DNA of 64,000 nt from Candidatus Leptovillus affinis (GCA_016705235.1 JADIYP010000006.1:1364001-1428000), one strand, 5' to 3'. Positions 52,563-61,670 are shown, numbered from the stretch's first letter. Translations and numbers: made by a program. Notes: generated from the letters alone by a model not told the origin.

Positions 52563-53657
52563 ATGTCAAAACTTCTACAGCTTCACGATTTTGGGCAGTC
52601 CACCTGGCTAAACTATATGCGCCGCGCTTTCATCCAATCCGGTGAACTGCGACAATGTATTGCGGATGGCATTCAAGGGATCACGGCCAACGCGGCCGTT
52701 TTCCAGGACACCATCGCCCACCACACCGACTACGACCAGGCCATCCACCAGGAAATCGTCAACGGCACGCCCTACAACAGCATCCACAACGCCCTGATGG
52801 TCGACGATGTGCAGCGCGCCGCCGACATCCTGCATCCGGTTTTTGAGAGCAGCCAGGGGTTGGATGGGTTTGCCAGCCTGGAACTGAACCCATCTTTGGC
52901 ACATCACGCGGTAGAGACGGCCGCTACGGCCGGCCACATCCTGGCGCGTATCGACCGGGGCAACGCCATGGTCGAAATTCCGGCGACGCAGGCGGGCTGT
53001 GAAGCCATCCGCAGCCTGACATCAGACGGCGTGTGCATCAATGCCACCCATATTTTTTCGATCAGCGGTTTTGAGCGGGCTGCGCAGGCGTATATTTGTG
53101 GCCTGGAAATCTATTTCGAGACTCACAGCATCTGGCGCATTGCGCCCACGGCCGTTGCCTCTTTCTCCGTGTCGCCCATAGATACGGCCGTAGACCCCCT
53201 GTTAGCCGCCAAAGGGCTGGCCGACTGGCAAGGCCAGACCGGCATTGCCCTGGCGCGGATGCTCTATGCCCGCTTTGAACAGATTTTCCGCGGACCGCGC
53301 TGGCAGCGGCTGGCTGGCCGAGGCGCACGGCCGTTGCGCCCCAAATGGACCCGCATCCAGCCAACCAACCCCACCTCCCCGCCAATGTTTTATATCGATG
53401 CGTTGCTCGGACCCAACACGGTCATGACATTTACGCCAGAAACGTTAGACACTTTTCAAAAGCAGGGCTTTGTCGCCGAAACGCTGGCCAGGGGGCGCAC
53501 CAAAGCGCAAAACCACCTGGACCGGCTGGCGGAGGCCGGCATTGACCTGGACCAGATGTTGGATGAGTTGCAAGCCGAGCATCTGGCGGCGTCGCAGGCC
53601 CAATACCAACATCTGGTAAAAAGTGTCAACGAAAAGCTTTTTGTGGTTGGGCGATAA
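52563..53657 (+). CDS. transaldolase-like protein lacking the catalytic lysine
   Basis: 364 residues, preceded by GGGGGAT. The layout follows bacterial transaldolase: STWLNYMRRAFIQSGELRQC, GITANAAVF, VDDVQRAADILHPVF, DGFASLELNPSLA, RIDRGNAMVEIPATQAGCEA, CINATHIFSISGFERAAQAY and YIDALLGPNTVMTF. The Schiff-base Lys of transaldolase (MIKIPAT type) is Glu here (MVEIPAT), and TSNP is TANA. So it is unlikely to perform the transaldolase reaction. A TATACTATA box near 52490 may be its promoter. A hairpin of two ACGGCCGT copies terminates it. Confidence 0.82.
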   Translation: MSKLLQLHDFGQSTWLNYMRRAFIQSGELRQCIADGIQGITANAAVFQDTIAHHTDYDQAIHQEIVNGTPYNSIHNALMVDDVQRAADILHPVFESSQGLDGFASLELNPSLAHHAVETAATAGHILARIDRGNAMVEIPATQAGCEAIRSLTSDGVCINATHIFSISGFERAAQAYICGLEIYFETHSIWRIAPTAVASFSVSPIDTAVDPLLAAKGLADWQGQTGIALARMLYARFEQIFRGPRWQRLAGRGARPLRPKWTRIQPTNPTSPPMFYIDALLGPNTVMTFTPETLDTFQKQGFVAETLARGRTKAQNHLDRLAEAGIDLDQMLDELQAEHLAASQAQYQHLVKSVNEKLFVVGR

Positions 53658-53658
53658 A

Positions 53659-53692
53659 AAAAACGGCCGTTCCTGGGGGAACGGCCGTTTTT
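53659..53692. terminator. bidirectional terminator made of two ACGGCCGT copies
   Basis: AAAAACGGCCGTTCC-TGGG-GGAACGGCCGTTTTT: 15-base perfect arms, U runs on both strands. Lies between two convergent genes (transaldolase-like and acyl-CoA dehydrogenase). Confidence 0.8.
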
Positions 53693-53716
53693 ACAATCAG
53701 CAAAAAAGCGGGCCGA

Positions 53717-54871
53717 TTATTTGCGGAACAACTCGCGCACCACAATGTTGCGCTGAATCTGGCTGGTTCCTTCATAAATCTGGAAGATTTTGGCGTCGCG
53801 CATCAACTTTTCCACCGGATATTCCGACATGTAGCCATAACCGCCAAACACCTGCACCGCATCCGTGGCAATCTTCATGGCCGCGTCGGCGGCAAACGCC
53901 TTGCCAAACGACGACACCATCGTATCCGGCTGGCCATTGTCCACTGCCCAGGCCGATTTCCAGACCAGCAGGCGGGCCGCCTCCAAATCCATCGCCATGT
54001 CGGCAATTTTGTGGCCGATGGCCTGATACTGCCAGATCTCCTTGCCCATGGAGATGCGTTCCTTGGCATATTTAATCGATTCTTCCAACGCGCGGCGAGC
54101 CACGCCCAAAGCGCCGGCGGCCGTAGCCGGACGGCTGCGATCAAATACCTTCATGGCCGTGATAAAGCCGGTCCCTTCCGCGCCCAGCCGGTGGGTTTCC
54201 GGCACACGCACGTTGTCGAAGACGACTTCGGCCGTATCGGAAGCGTGCTGCCCCAATTTATCAAAGGGCTGACCAACACTAACGCCTTCCCACTCCCGCT
54301 CCACCACGAAGCAGCTCATGCCCTTGTAGCGCACGCCGGGGTCGGTGTAGGCAAACACGGTGAAAAAGTTAGCGACCGTCGCCCCGGTAATAAACGTTTT
54401 GCTGCCGTTCAGGATGTAGTGGTCGCCCTCTTTGCGGGCTGTGGTTTTAATGCCGGCCACATCCGACCCGGCTTCCGGCTCGGTCAGGCAGTAAGACGAC
54501 ATCTCGCCGCCGGCCAAACGGCCGCAATACGCCTGTTTTTGCTCTTCCGTACCGGCAATCAAGATAGGTAAGATCGCCAGACCATTCACGCCCATGGCCG
54601 TGCTCATGCCAGAGCAGCCCCAGGCCAATTCTTCTGTCACCACACATTCTTCCAACAGGCTCAAACCCAGGCCGCCATATTCTTCCGGGATGCTCATGGT
54701 AGTCAGACCCAATTCCTGCGCCTTCTTGATAACCGGCCAGGGATATTCGTGCGATTTGTCGTAATGTTCCGCCTTGGGGGCAATTTCATTTTTGGCAAAT
54801 TCACGGGCTAATAACTGGATCTCGCGCTGTTCCTCGGTTAGGCCAAAGCTAATACCATCATTTAAACTCAT
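53717..54871 (-). CDS. acyl-CoA dehydrogenase
   Basis: 384 residues from ATG 54871 (ATG 54880 three codons upstream is close to AAGGAG). FAD and substrate motifs SSYCLTEPEAGSDVAG, FITGATVANFF and VFGGYGYMSEYPVEKLMRDA; the catalytic Glu is in QIYEGTSQIQRN, as in short/branched-chain enzymes. Oxidises acyl-CoA to enoyl-CoA and passes electrons to ETF. No etf or other beta-oxidation gene is next to it. Confidence 0.92.
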   Translation of the reverse strand: MSLNDGISFGLTEEQREIQLLAREFAKNEIAPKAEHYDKSHEYPWPVIKKAQELGLTTMSIPEEYGGLGLSLLEECVVTEELAWGCSGMSTAMGVNGLAILPILIAGTEEQKQAYCGRLAGGEMSSYCLTEPEAGSDVAGIKTTARKEGDHYILNGSKTFITGATVANFFTVFAYTDPGVRYKGMSCFVVEREWEGVSVGQPFDKLGQHASDTAEVVFDNVRVPETHRLGAEGTGFITAMKVFDRSRPATAAGALGVARRALEESIKYAKERISMGKEIWQYQAIGHKIADMAMDLEAARLLVWKSAWAVDNGQPDTMVSSFGKAFAADAAMKIATDAVQVFGGYGYMSEYPVEKLMRDAKIFQIYEGTSQIQRNIVVRELFRK

Positions 54872-54880
54872 TGTGTACAT

Positions 54881-55230
54881 TTCTCCTTAATTTGACTTTG
54901 CTGTCCGGGTTCAGGTTGCGTGGAAGCGGCTCCCTGCCTCCAGAATAATGAACGGAAGTAACCTTTCAGACCCCAAGTAACCTCTCGCTTTTAGATTGGA
55001 CCAATCTCCTTGGTGCTTAAGAAAACAATCAGGTAATGGGCTGGTCATTCTGAGCGGAGTCCGCGGAGCGAAGAATCACCACAACTTGGTCATTCTAAGC
55101 AAATGGGATGCTTCGGAGGACCTCAGCATGACACGTCTCTCGATTACCGGAATAATTTTTTAATCTGCAACAAGATTGTTCAATCTGCGTCTCGCAATTT
55201 GTAGACGGTTACGAAGGGTTTCCAACGGAA
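54881..55230. other. intergenic with a decayed repeat
   Basis: No gene. 55041-55139 matches the interior of the MITE-like element (GGTCATTCTGAGCGGAGTCC ... GACCTCAGCATGACA) but has no terminal AATTCTCAATTTA repeats and no target duplication, so it is a remnant or a related hairpin. Confidence 0.55.
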
Positions 55231-55773
55231 TTATTTATTGTTTTCCTGACCAGATTCTTCAGCCGGTGGATTGGTGAGATACTGCTCCACTTTTTGCAGG
55301 TCGATGGTCATCAGGCCGTCTACCTGGCCGGTGTCGATGATGGCGTTGCGCGGAACCATGCCCTTCTCCGCCACCGGACCTTCGACGAAAACGCGGGATA
55401 GAGCAAAGCCTGAAATTTCCCCTTCTTCGCCGATGATGATGTCGCCGATGGTGCCGACTTTGGTGCCGCCGGGTGTATCGACGCCACGGCCGCGTAGTTT
55501 TTCCAGGCGCAGCCATTTGCCGGCCTCATCCAGTTCTTTATTGTCGGTCTGGACGTCGGCGTTTTTCACCAGGATGGCGTCGATGCCAAAAACGACGACG
55601 CTGTCACGCTCGATAAGGCGAGATTTGCGGCTGATAAGCCCCTCGGAACCGGTAAAGATGCCGGTGATCCAGTAGAGGTCCTGGTTGATGTAGACGTCTT
55701 TGGCATAGCCAACAAGACGGCCGTCTGTAATGCTGATGATCGGTTTTCCAACTAAATCTTTTCCTAATCGCAT
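55231..55773 (-). CDS. PRC-barrel domain protein
   Basis: 180 residues. Two PRC-barrel units: residues 1-~75 (LVGKPIISITDGRLVGYAKD) and ~90-165 (LRGRGVDTPGGTKVGTIGDI). These beta-barrels bind RNA, photosynthetic or ribosomal partners in other bacteria; the partner here is unknown. GGGAGA precedes the ATG. Acidic, soluble, no signal peptide. Confidence 0.8.
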   Translation of the reverse strand: MRLGKDLVGKPIISITDGRLVGYAKDVYINQDLYWITGIFTGSEGLISRKSRLIERDSVVVFGIDAILVKNADVQTDNKELDEAGKWLRLEKLRGRGVDTPGGTKVGTIGDIIIGEEGEISGFALSRVFVEGPVAEKGMVPRNAIIDTGQVDGLMTIDLQKVEQYLTNPPAEESGQENNK

Positions 55774-55994
55774 GGCGTGTCTCCCTCAAGGTGTGGGCCG
55801 GTTTGTCAGGTTTTCCGGCAATGGGTCGCCATCTGTCCGTCCATTTTGCCGGAGTAGATGGTCAACCTATCCTGTTGATTATAATGCGAGATTGGCGCAA
55901 GGCAACAGATTTTCAAACGACGGTTAGAAAATTTCTCCCCGCCAACCTGACCCATACAAACCCGAAATTATCCGCAGAGTTCGCCGATGACGTA

Positions 55995-56212
55995 CAGGAA
56001 TTCTCAATTTAGATCAGGCATTCGTGCGAACAAGGTAATTTCTTTGCAATTTACGCTGAACTGTCATGCTGAGCGGAGTCTTCGGCCCTGAGCAACGTCG
56101 AACGGGGAAGCATCCCGCTCCACCAGAAGAAGGAGATGCTTCGGAGGATGCTTCGGCGGCCTCAGCACAGGCTCTCAGCATGACACATTTCTGGTTAAAT
56201 TGAGAATTGCTG
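55995..56212. mobile_element. MITE-like element, copy C
   Basis: 218 bp, ends CAGGAATTCTCAATTTA and TAAATTGAGAATTGCTG, flanked by perfect 9-bp duplications GATGACGTA (55986-55994 and 56213-56221). The middle is longer than in A and B through extra TCGGAGGATGCTTCGG-type repeats. Confidence 0.9.
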
Positions 56213-56285
56213 GATGACGTAGATTTTTCTTGACTCTCCGGAATCTACTGGTTTTCTTTTTCTTCTCTGAACTTGATGGCTGGGC

Positions 56286-56492
56286 ACGGCCGTTTTGTGC
56301 CGTGCACCGGCCGTTTTGTGCCATGCACCGGCCGTTTTGTGCCATGCACCGGCCGTTTTGTGCCATGCACCGGCCGTTTTGTGCCATGCACCGGCCGTTT
56401 TGTGCCGTGCACCGGCCGTTTTGTGCCATGCACCGGCCGTTTTGGGCCATGCACCGGCCGTTTTGGGCCATGCACCGGCCGTTTTGCCATCA
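56286..56492. repeat. 21-bp minisatellite with CGGCCGTTTT core
   Basis: Ten units of CGGCCGTTTTGTGCCATGCA-C, with G/T and A/G variation (GGGCC, GCCGTG). Because 21 is a multiple of three, long frames stay open on both strands (for example repeating MAQNGRC or KRPVHGT), but no ribosome site or natural start supports a protein. Confidence 0.88.
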
Positions 56493-56613
56493 TCCCCACG
56501 GGGACGGCCGTTTTCCTCCCCTGCCTGGAAAGGATGCAACAGCGTCATATGAACGTGGAGAACGGCCGTGCCCCGTTGGCTGCTCTGGGTAGACCTGTTA
56601 CAATCCGCCCCCT

Positions 56614-57219
56614 ATGACCAAACACAAGGATCGGGAATTTGGCCAGAATTTGTACGCACGGTTGGAAGAGATAACGGCCGTTACCGCCCTCCATCGCCCC
56701 GATTTCACCTACCAGCAGCAAGTAGAAGCCGGGCGCGCCCGCGAACTACGCAAAATGAAAAAGTTTCGCTTCCAACTGCTGCACCGCTGGCTGACCGAAC
56801 ATTTTGCCCCCTGCCGCGTCGCCGACATCGCCGGCGGCAAAGGGCTGCTGGCCCACTTGCTCCAACAAAGCGGCTGGCAGGCCACCGTCATCGACCCCAC
56901 CTACCAACCGCTGCCCGACAAATACAAAGACATCGCCACCGGCCAGCGCGTGCGCCTGGACGCCGCCGAACAGGTTCATTACCTCGACAAACCATTCACC
57001 CGCGAGATGGGGCAGCAGTTCGATCTGCTCATTGGGATGCACGCGCATGGCTGCAACATCGCCATCATCGACGCGGCGACGGCTTATGGCTGCGGGTTCG
57101 TCCTCTTCCCCTGCTGCGTCATCGACGAACCACTCATCCCGCCCATCGGCGTGCATTGGCTGGAAAGCCTGGCCGAGTATGCAGTGCAAAATGGACGGGC
57201 GGTAGCCCCTTCCGACTGA
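56614..57219 (+). CDS. SAM-dependent methyltransferase-like protein (PF13679/METTL25 type)
   Basis: 201 residues starting MTKHKDREFGQNLYARLEEI. VADIAGGKGLLAHLL is motif I, and LLIGMHAHGCN ... FVLFPCCVID matches the conserved H-x-C/PCC pattern of the TRM13/METTL25-type group, some of which modify tRNA. Substrate unknown. Spacing and start look natural, but no strong ribosome site is visible. Stands alone between repeats. Confidence 0.65.
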   Translation: MTKHKDREFGQNLYARLEEITAVTALHRPDFTYQQQVEAGRARELRKMKKFRFQLLHRWLTEHFAPCRVADIAGGKGLLAHLLQQSGWQATVIDPTYQPLPDKYKDIATGQRVRLDAAEQVHYLDKPFTREMGQQFDLLIGMHAHGCNIAIIDAATAYGCGFVLFPCCVIDEPLIPPIGVHWLESLAEYAVQNGRAVAPSD

Positions 57220-57292
57220 ACTTTAAAGGGCAAAATATCGGCCTATACGACGCCGGTCGCTGTCTGGCAAAGCATCCATGACTGACAATTTT

Positions 57293-57510
57293 GGGTCTTT
57301 GGGATTTCATGGGGGTTGGTCTGAGGCGTGAGGCGTGAGGCGTGAGGCGTGAGGCGTGATGCGTGATGCGTGAGGCGTGATGCGTGAAACCTCTTTGGTC
57401 ATGCATCACGCATCACGCTTCAGGGGTTGACACCAGAGTGGTCGCCCTCGTCTGGGCGGGTCTTGTACCCACCCCTACATTTGGCGATACCCACGAAATC
57501 CTAAAGACCC
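57293..57510. repeat. GCGTGA hairpin element, full-length copy 3
   Basis: 218 bp with inverted ends GGGTCTTTGGGATTTCATGG and (reverse complement) GGGTCTTTAGGATTTCGTGG, differing at two positions. Tandem GAGGCGTGAGGCGTGATGCG and complement inside. No target duplication evident. Confidence 0.75.
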
Positions 57511-57518
57511 CCTTTCCT

Positions 57519-57727
57519 CAGCAATTCTCAATTTAACCAGAAATGTGTCATGCTGAGAGCCTGTGCTGAGGCCGCCGAAGCATCCTCCGAAGCATCCCGT
57601 TCAGCCCTAATGACCAATACATGGGGATGCTTCGCTCCGAAGACTCCGCTCAGCATGACAGTTCAGCGTAAAGTGCAAAGAAATTACCTTGTTCGCACGA
57701 ATGCCAGATCTAAATTGAGAATTGCTG
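57519..57727. mobile_element. MITE-like element, copy D (inverted)
   Basis: 209 bp in the opposite orientation to A-C, ends CAGCAATTCTCAATTTA and TAAATTGAGAATTGCTG, perfect 9-bp duplications CCCTTTCCT at 57510-57518 and 57728-57736. Confidence 0.9.
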
Positions 57728-57845
57728 CCCTTTCCTTTCCGGCGTTGTCTAAAGGTCGAGTTACCCGTAAAATCCCACACGCAATAAACGTCACGGAATC
57801 TGGTATCTTCCCACACCCACCATACGACCTAAAAGGAGTGTTCCC

Positions 57846-59240
57846 ATGAGTAAACCCCAAACAGCAACCCCCATCACCGAAACCGTTTTTACCCGCGCGC
57901 CCTACTGGCACGATGTGCCCGACGAGCAGTGGATGGACTGGCGCTGGCAAATGAGCCACCGCCTGAATTCTGTCAGCGAACTGGAAAAAGTCATCAATCT
58001 GACCGATTCCGAACGGCAGGCGCTGAGCGCCAAAGGCCTGTTCCGCGTAGACATTACGCCCTATTTCGCCAGCCTGATCGACCCGGACGACCCCAACTGC
58101 CCCGTGCGCAAACAAATCATCCCCACGGCGCGAGAAATGGTCCCATTTGAATCCATGATGGAAGATTCGCTGGCCGAAGATAAACACTCGCCGGTTCCCG
58201 GTCTGGTTCACCGCTACCCGGACCGCGTGCTGATGCTGATTACCACCCAGTGCGCCAGCTACTGCCGCTACTGCACGCGCAGCCGCATTGTCGGCGACCC
58301 GACGCAAACGTTTAGCCGCGCCGAGTTTGACGCGCAGATCGACTACATCGAACGCACGCCGCAAATCCGCGACGTGCTGCTCTCCGGCGGCGACCCAATG
58401 GTGCTGGCCCCCAAGCTGCTGGACATGATCCTTGGCCGCCTGCGGGCCATTCCACACCTGGAAATTATCCGCATCGGGTCGCGGGTGCCGGTCTTTTTGC
58501 CCATGCGCGTGACTGAAGAATTTTGCGACATGATCCAGAAGTATCATCCATTGTGGATTAACATCCACGTGAACCATCCCAAGGAAATCACGCCGGAGCT
58601 GGCGGCGGCCACGGATCGGTTGAGCCGGGCGGGTGTGCCGCTGGGCAACCAGAGCGTGCTGCTGGCCGGGATCAACGATTCGGTACACATCCAGCGCAAG
58701 TTGGTGCACGATTTGGTGAAGATTCGGGTACGGCCGTATTACCTCTACCAGTGCGACCTCGTGGCCGGCTCCGGCCACCTGCGCACCACCGTCGCCAAAG
58801 GCATCGAGATCATGGAAGGGCTGCGCGGCCACACTTCCGGCTACGCTGTGCCCACCTACGTAGTCGATGCGCCGGGCGGCGGCGGCAAAATCCCGGTGAC
58901 GCCCAACTATGTGCTGGCGCAAGCGCCGGGCAAAGTCGTACTGCGCAATTTCGAGGGCTTCATCACCACTTACACCGAGCCAATCGATTACGACCCGGAT
59001 GCCATCAAAGCTCAAGAAGCGTTGATTACGCCGCGCCCGGAACCCGGGCAGGAAGGCATTCTGGGGCTGTTGGAAGGGCAGCGCATGTTTATCGAGCCGG
59101 AAGGATTCGAGGAGACGCGGGCGCGCGGCGGCGCGGAGCATCGCCTGCGCAGCGGCGAAAAGCAGCAAAAATGGCAGCCGTTGGGCATTGGGTCTATTGA
59201 AGGACAGCAGGCACAGTTGGAAGAGGGAGAGGAAAAGTAG
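57846..59240 (+). CDS. KamA family radical SAM aminomutase
   Basis: 464 residues, AAAGGAG before the ATG. The radical SAM cluster motif is CASYCRYC (TTQCASYCRYCTRSRIV), and the PLP lysine is in VDAPGGGGKIPVTPNYV, as in lysine or glutamate 2,3-aminomutases. The C-terminus after ~400 is Glu/Gln-rich and variable. Converts an alpha-amino acid to its beta isomer, for lysine fermentation, osmolyte or antibiotic-type products; which one cannot be told. No lysine degradation gene is adjacent. Confidence 0.9.
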   Translation: MSKPQTATPITETVFTRAPYWHDVPDEQWMDWRWQMSHRLNSVSELEKVINLTDSERQALSAKGLFRVDITPYFASLIDPDDPNCPVRKQIIPTAREMVPFESMMEDSLAEDKHSPVPGLVHRYPDRVLMLITTQCASYCRYCTRSRIVGDPTQTFSRAEFDAQIDYIERTPQIRDVLLSGGDPMVLAPKLLDMILGRLRAIPHLEIIRIGSRVPVFLPMRVTEEFCDMIQKYHPLWINIHVNHPKEITPELAAATDRLSRAGVPLGNQSVLLAGINDSVHIQRKLVHDLVKIRVRPYYLYQCDLVAGSGHLRTTVAKGIEIMEGLRGHTSGYAVPTYVVDAPGGGGKIPVTPNYVLAQAPGKVVLRNFEGFITTYTEPIDYDPDAIKAQEALITPRPEPGQEGILGLLEGQRMFIEPEGFEETRARGGAEHRLRSGEKQQKWQPLGIGSIEGQQAQLEEGEEK

Positions 59241-59321
59241 TCAGGTGGTCAGGTGGTCTTGTAGTCGGGTAGTCTTGTGGTCATCCAGACTATTCGACTA
59301 CAAGACTTCTCGACTACTCGA

Positions 59322-60491
59322 CTAAAAATCCACCGCACGGCCGTCGTAGGCATAACGCAGAAGCTTTTCCACTTCGGCGGTGGTGGGGATGCGCGGCGAC
59401 ATGAGGACGTTGGCGTCGATTTCGACGTGTTCCACCATGCGGGGCAGCAGCTCCAGAAACTGGTCTTCGGGGATACCGGCGGCTTTCAGGCTGCCGGGCA
59501 GGCCGATCTGGTCCAGGAGTTGGAAAACGGCCGTTACCACACTCTCCACGGCTTCTTGTTCATCGGCGGCGGGCAGGTGCAGCACGTTGGCAATGTCGCG
59601 GAAGCGGCCTGCGCCGCCGTTGGCCACAAATTGCAGGGTGTAGGGCAGGAAAACAGCGGTGATACGGCCGTGCGGCACTTCATGAAACAACGCCCCGGCG
59701 GTATGGCCCAAGGCGTGGGCTAAGGCCACCGAACTATTGCCCAACACCATGCCGGCGATGGTGGCGGCATTGGCCATTTTCTCGCGGGCTTCGTTGTCGC
59801 CGTGGCCATTGGCCACAGCGCGGGGCAAATGGCCAAAAACCAGGCGCACAGCCTGCAAACACAGCCCATCGGTAAAGTCGTTGGCCCAACTGCAAATGTA
59901 GGCTTCGATGGCGTGAGTCAGCACGTCGATGCCGGTGTCGGCCGTGACCTGGCGGGGAAGCTGCGCCGTGAAATAAGGATCGACAATGGCCATGTCCGGC
60001 GTGGCTTCCGGCGAGCCGAGGGTCAGTTTGCGGGCGTTTTCTGTGTCGGTGAGGATGATGGCGTAGCCGGCTTCGGAGCCGGTTCCGGCGGTGGTGGGGA
60101 TGCAGATCAGCCGCGCTTTCTGGCGCAGACCCAGTTCTTCGAAGGGGCTGATGGCTTCCGGTTCAATGTCGGGTCGTTCGTAATGAATCCACATGGCTTT
60201 GGCGGCGTCCATGCTGGAGCCGCCGCCCAGGCCGATGATCCAGTCTGGTTCATAGGCCAGCATTTGGGCCGCGCCGCGCCGCACGGTTTGCAGCGAGGGG
60301 TCGGGTTCGACTTCGGCGAAGACCTGGCTGTGTAGACCGGCGGCGTGGAGTTGGGTTTGCACGGCCGTTACAAACCCCAACTGCTCGATAACCGGATCCG
60401 TCACGATAAAGGCACGCTTGCCCTGAATGAGCGCTAATTGGCTCAGGGCATCATCACCAAAACAAATATGAGGACAGCGGAAGAACCACAT
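59322..60491 (-). CDS. iron-containing alcohol dehydrogenase
   Basis: 389 residues. NAD-binding GLGGGSSMDAAKAMW; metal ligands in DVLTHAIEAYI and ALAHALGHTAGALFHEVPHG. Oxidises alcohols or reduces aldehydes; the branch including 1,3-propanediol and lactaldehyde enzymes is possible. ATG 60491 has only a weak ribosome site. Codes on the strand opposite kamA. Confidence 0.9.
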   Translation of the reverse strand: MWFFRCPHICFGDDALSQLALIQGKRAFIVTDPVIEQLGFVTAVQTQLHAAGLHSQVFAEVEPDPSLQTVRRGAAQMLAYEPDWIIGLGGGSSMDAAKAMWIHYERPDIEPEAISPFEELGLRQKARLICIPTTAGTGSEAGYAIILTDTENARKLTLGSPEATPDMAIVDPYFTAQLPRQVTADTGIDVLTHAIEAYICSWANDFTDGLCLQAVRLVFGHLPRAVANGHGDNEAREKMANAATIAGMVLGNSSVALAHALGHTAGALFHEVPHGRITAVFLPYTLQFVANGGAGRFRDIANVLHLPAADEQEAVESVVTAVFQLLDQIGLPGSLKAAGIPEDQFLELLPRMVEHVEIDANVLMSPRIPTTAEVEKLLRYAYDGRAVDF

Positions 60492-60531
60492 AGTCAGTTA
60501 ATTAGGTGGGGAATGGTCGAATGGTTCGCGG

Positions 60532-60942
60532 TCAGGCGGGCCATTCAGTATCGATGCGGGTGGTGCATTCGACAAGTTCGATGGCCGCTTTCGGGGCTTT
60601 CATGATTTTCATCATGTTGCCCTTCAGTTTGAGCTGGCGGGTCATTAACCCTTTGATGGGATCGATTTTCTTCTCCACCACTTTGCGCCAGACATCCACC
60701 GGGGCGCTCATCACAAACGCGGGGTCTTTGGAAGCGGCGTCGGAAATTTCCATGGCGTCACGACATTCACCATGCCACAGGTCCATGTACATATACACAT
60801 CTTGGGGGATGCCATCACCTGCGGTGACGACAAAATAGAAATCACCCTCCCAGGTTTTGGCAGCGTCCGCATAACCTGCGCTTTTGTTCAACTCTGCCTG
60901 AAGTGCTTTGATCCATGCTTCTGTTGCGAATGGTACGCCCAT
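60532..60942 (-). CDS. SCP2 sterol-binding domain protein
   Basis: 136 residues, GGAGGTAAATA before the ATG. FYFVVTAGDGIPQDVYMYMD and DPAFVMSAPVDVWRKVVEKK...LKLKGNMMKIMKAPKAA are SCP2-like, a lipid-binding pocket for fatty acyl or sterol-like ligands. Alone after the alcohol dehydrogenase in the same direction, 40 bases upstream, so the two may be co-transcribed. Confidence 0.82.
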   Translation of the reverse strand: MGVPFATEAWIKALQAELNKSAGYADAAKTWEGDFYFVVTAGDGIPQDVYMYMDLWHGECRDAMEISDAASKDPAFVMSAPVDVWRKVVEKKIDPIKGLMTRQLKLKGNMMKIMKAPKAAIELVECTTRIDTEWPA

Positions 60943-61428
60943 TATTTACCTCCGACTGTCTTAAATTTGTTGGTTAATTAACCGATGGCGGAGGACGCCT
61001 GTGAATAAGGTTGGCGTCTCGTTTATCCGTCACAATTTACTCGGTTAGTTGGCATGATTGGGTAGCTATTTTCCCTGATTCAAAGATAACACAGGGTCCC
61101 GGTTTTGTCACCATGATTTCCACTTAGCCATAGCTTGCCCGGGCATTTACCTGGAACGAAAAACAGCAGGCAACAACCGGCATATATGGGGTGGTAGATT
61201 GCGCCAAAGAGGGCTTCAGGAAGGTGTAAGAAGGATGAGCGAAGGATGAGCGAAGGAAGTACGAAGGATGAGCGAAGCATGCGACAGCATTTCGAAGTCA
61301 ATATATGGCCATAATTGCCATATACGAGCCGCCGACCCCAGATATGGTTCAGACCGGGAAGCAGGGAGGATTTTGAGCCGGCCATATATGGGGGTCCTAG
61401 GCAGCATGAAGATGTCCAGCCATGCCTG
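60943..61428. other. long intergenic, dispersed repeats
   Basis: No gene recognised. 61184-61290 contains CATATATGGGG and tandem GAAGGATGAGC units, the reverse of those at 15236-15345; another CCATATATGGGGG is at 61384. The arrangement suggests a third small repeat family. Confidence 0.45.
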
Positions 61429-61545
61429 ATTGACTGACAGATCTCAGAATATTACCGCGGAGAGCGCAAAGGGCGCGGAGATTTTCTCTGGTACAAACTC
61501 CGCGCTCTCCGCATTCTCCGCGGTTAGATAAGTTTTGTCAGTCAC
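61429..61545. repeat. TGACTGACA-ended palindromic element, copy 2
   Basis: ATTGACTGACAGATCTCAGA ... AGATAAGTTTTGTCAGTCAC, with complementary CGCGGAGAGCGCAAAGG and CGCGCTCTCCGC inside; clear homologue of the element at 49363. Confidence 0.7.
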
Positions 61546-61670
61546 TCAGCCAGCCAGGCACAGAGTCTGGTAAAACGGATTTCTTTTGTCTAAGGAAATG
61601 AGCAGGGAAACAGGCAAAACACCTGTTTCTAATCGTTTGGAGGCCCTTGAGCAGCGGCAGCAAAAAATTT

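Noticed and set aside
56175..56617. Long repetitive proteins over the minisatellite on both strands
   Set aside because: All frames stay open because the 21-bp period is a multiple of three; no ribosome site, no natural start, no family similarity.
57684..59168. 494-residue minus-strand frame opposite kamA
   Set aside because: GC-rich antisense shadow; the + strand has the full radical SAM and PLP motifs.
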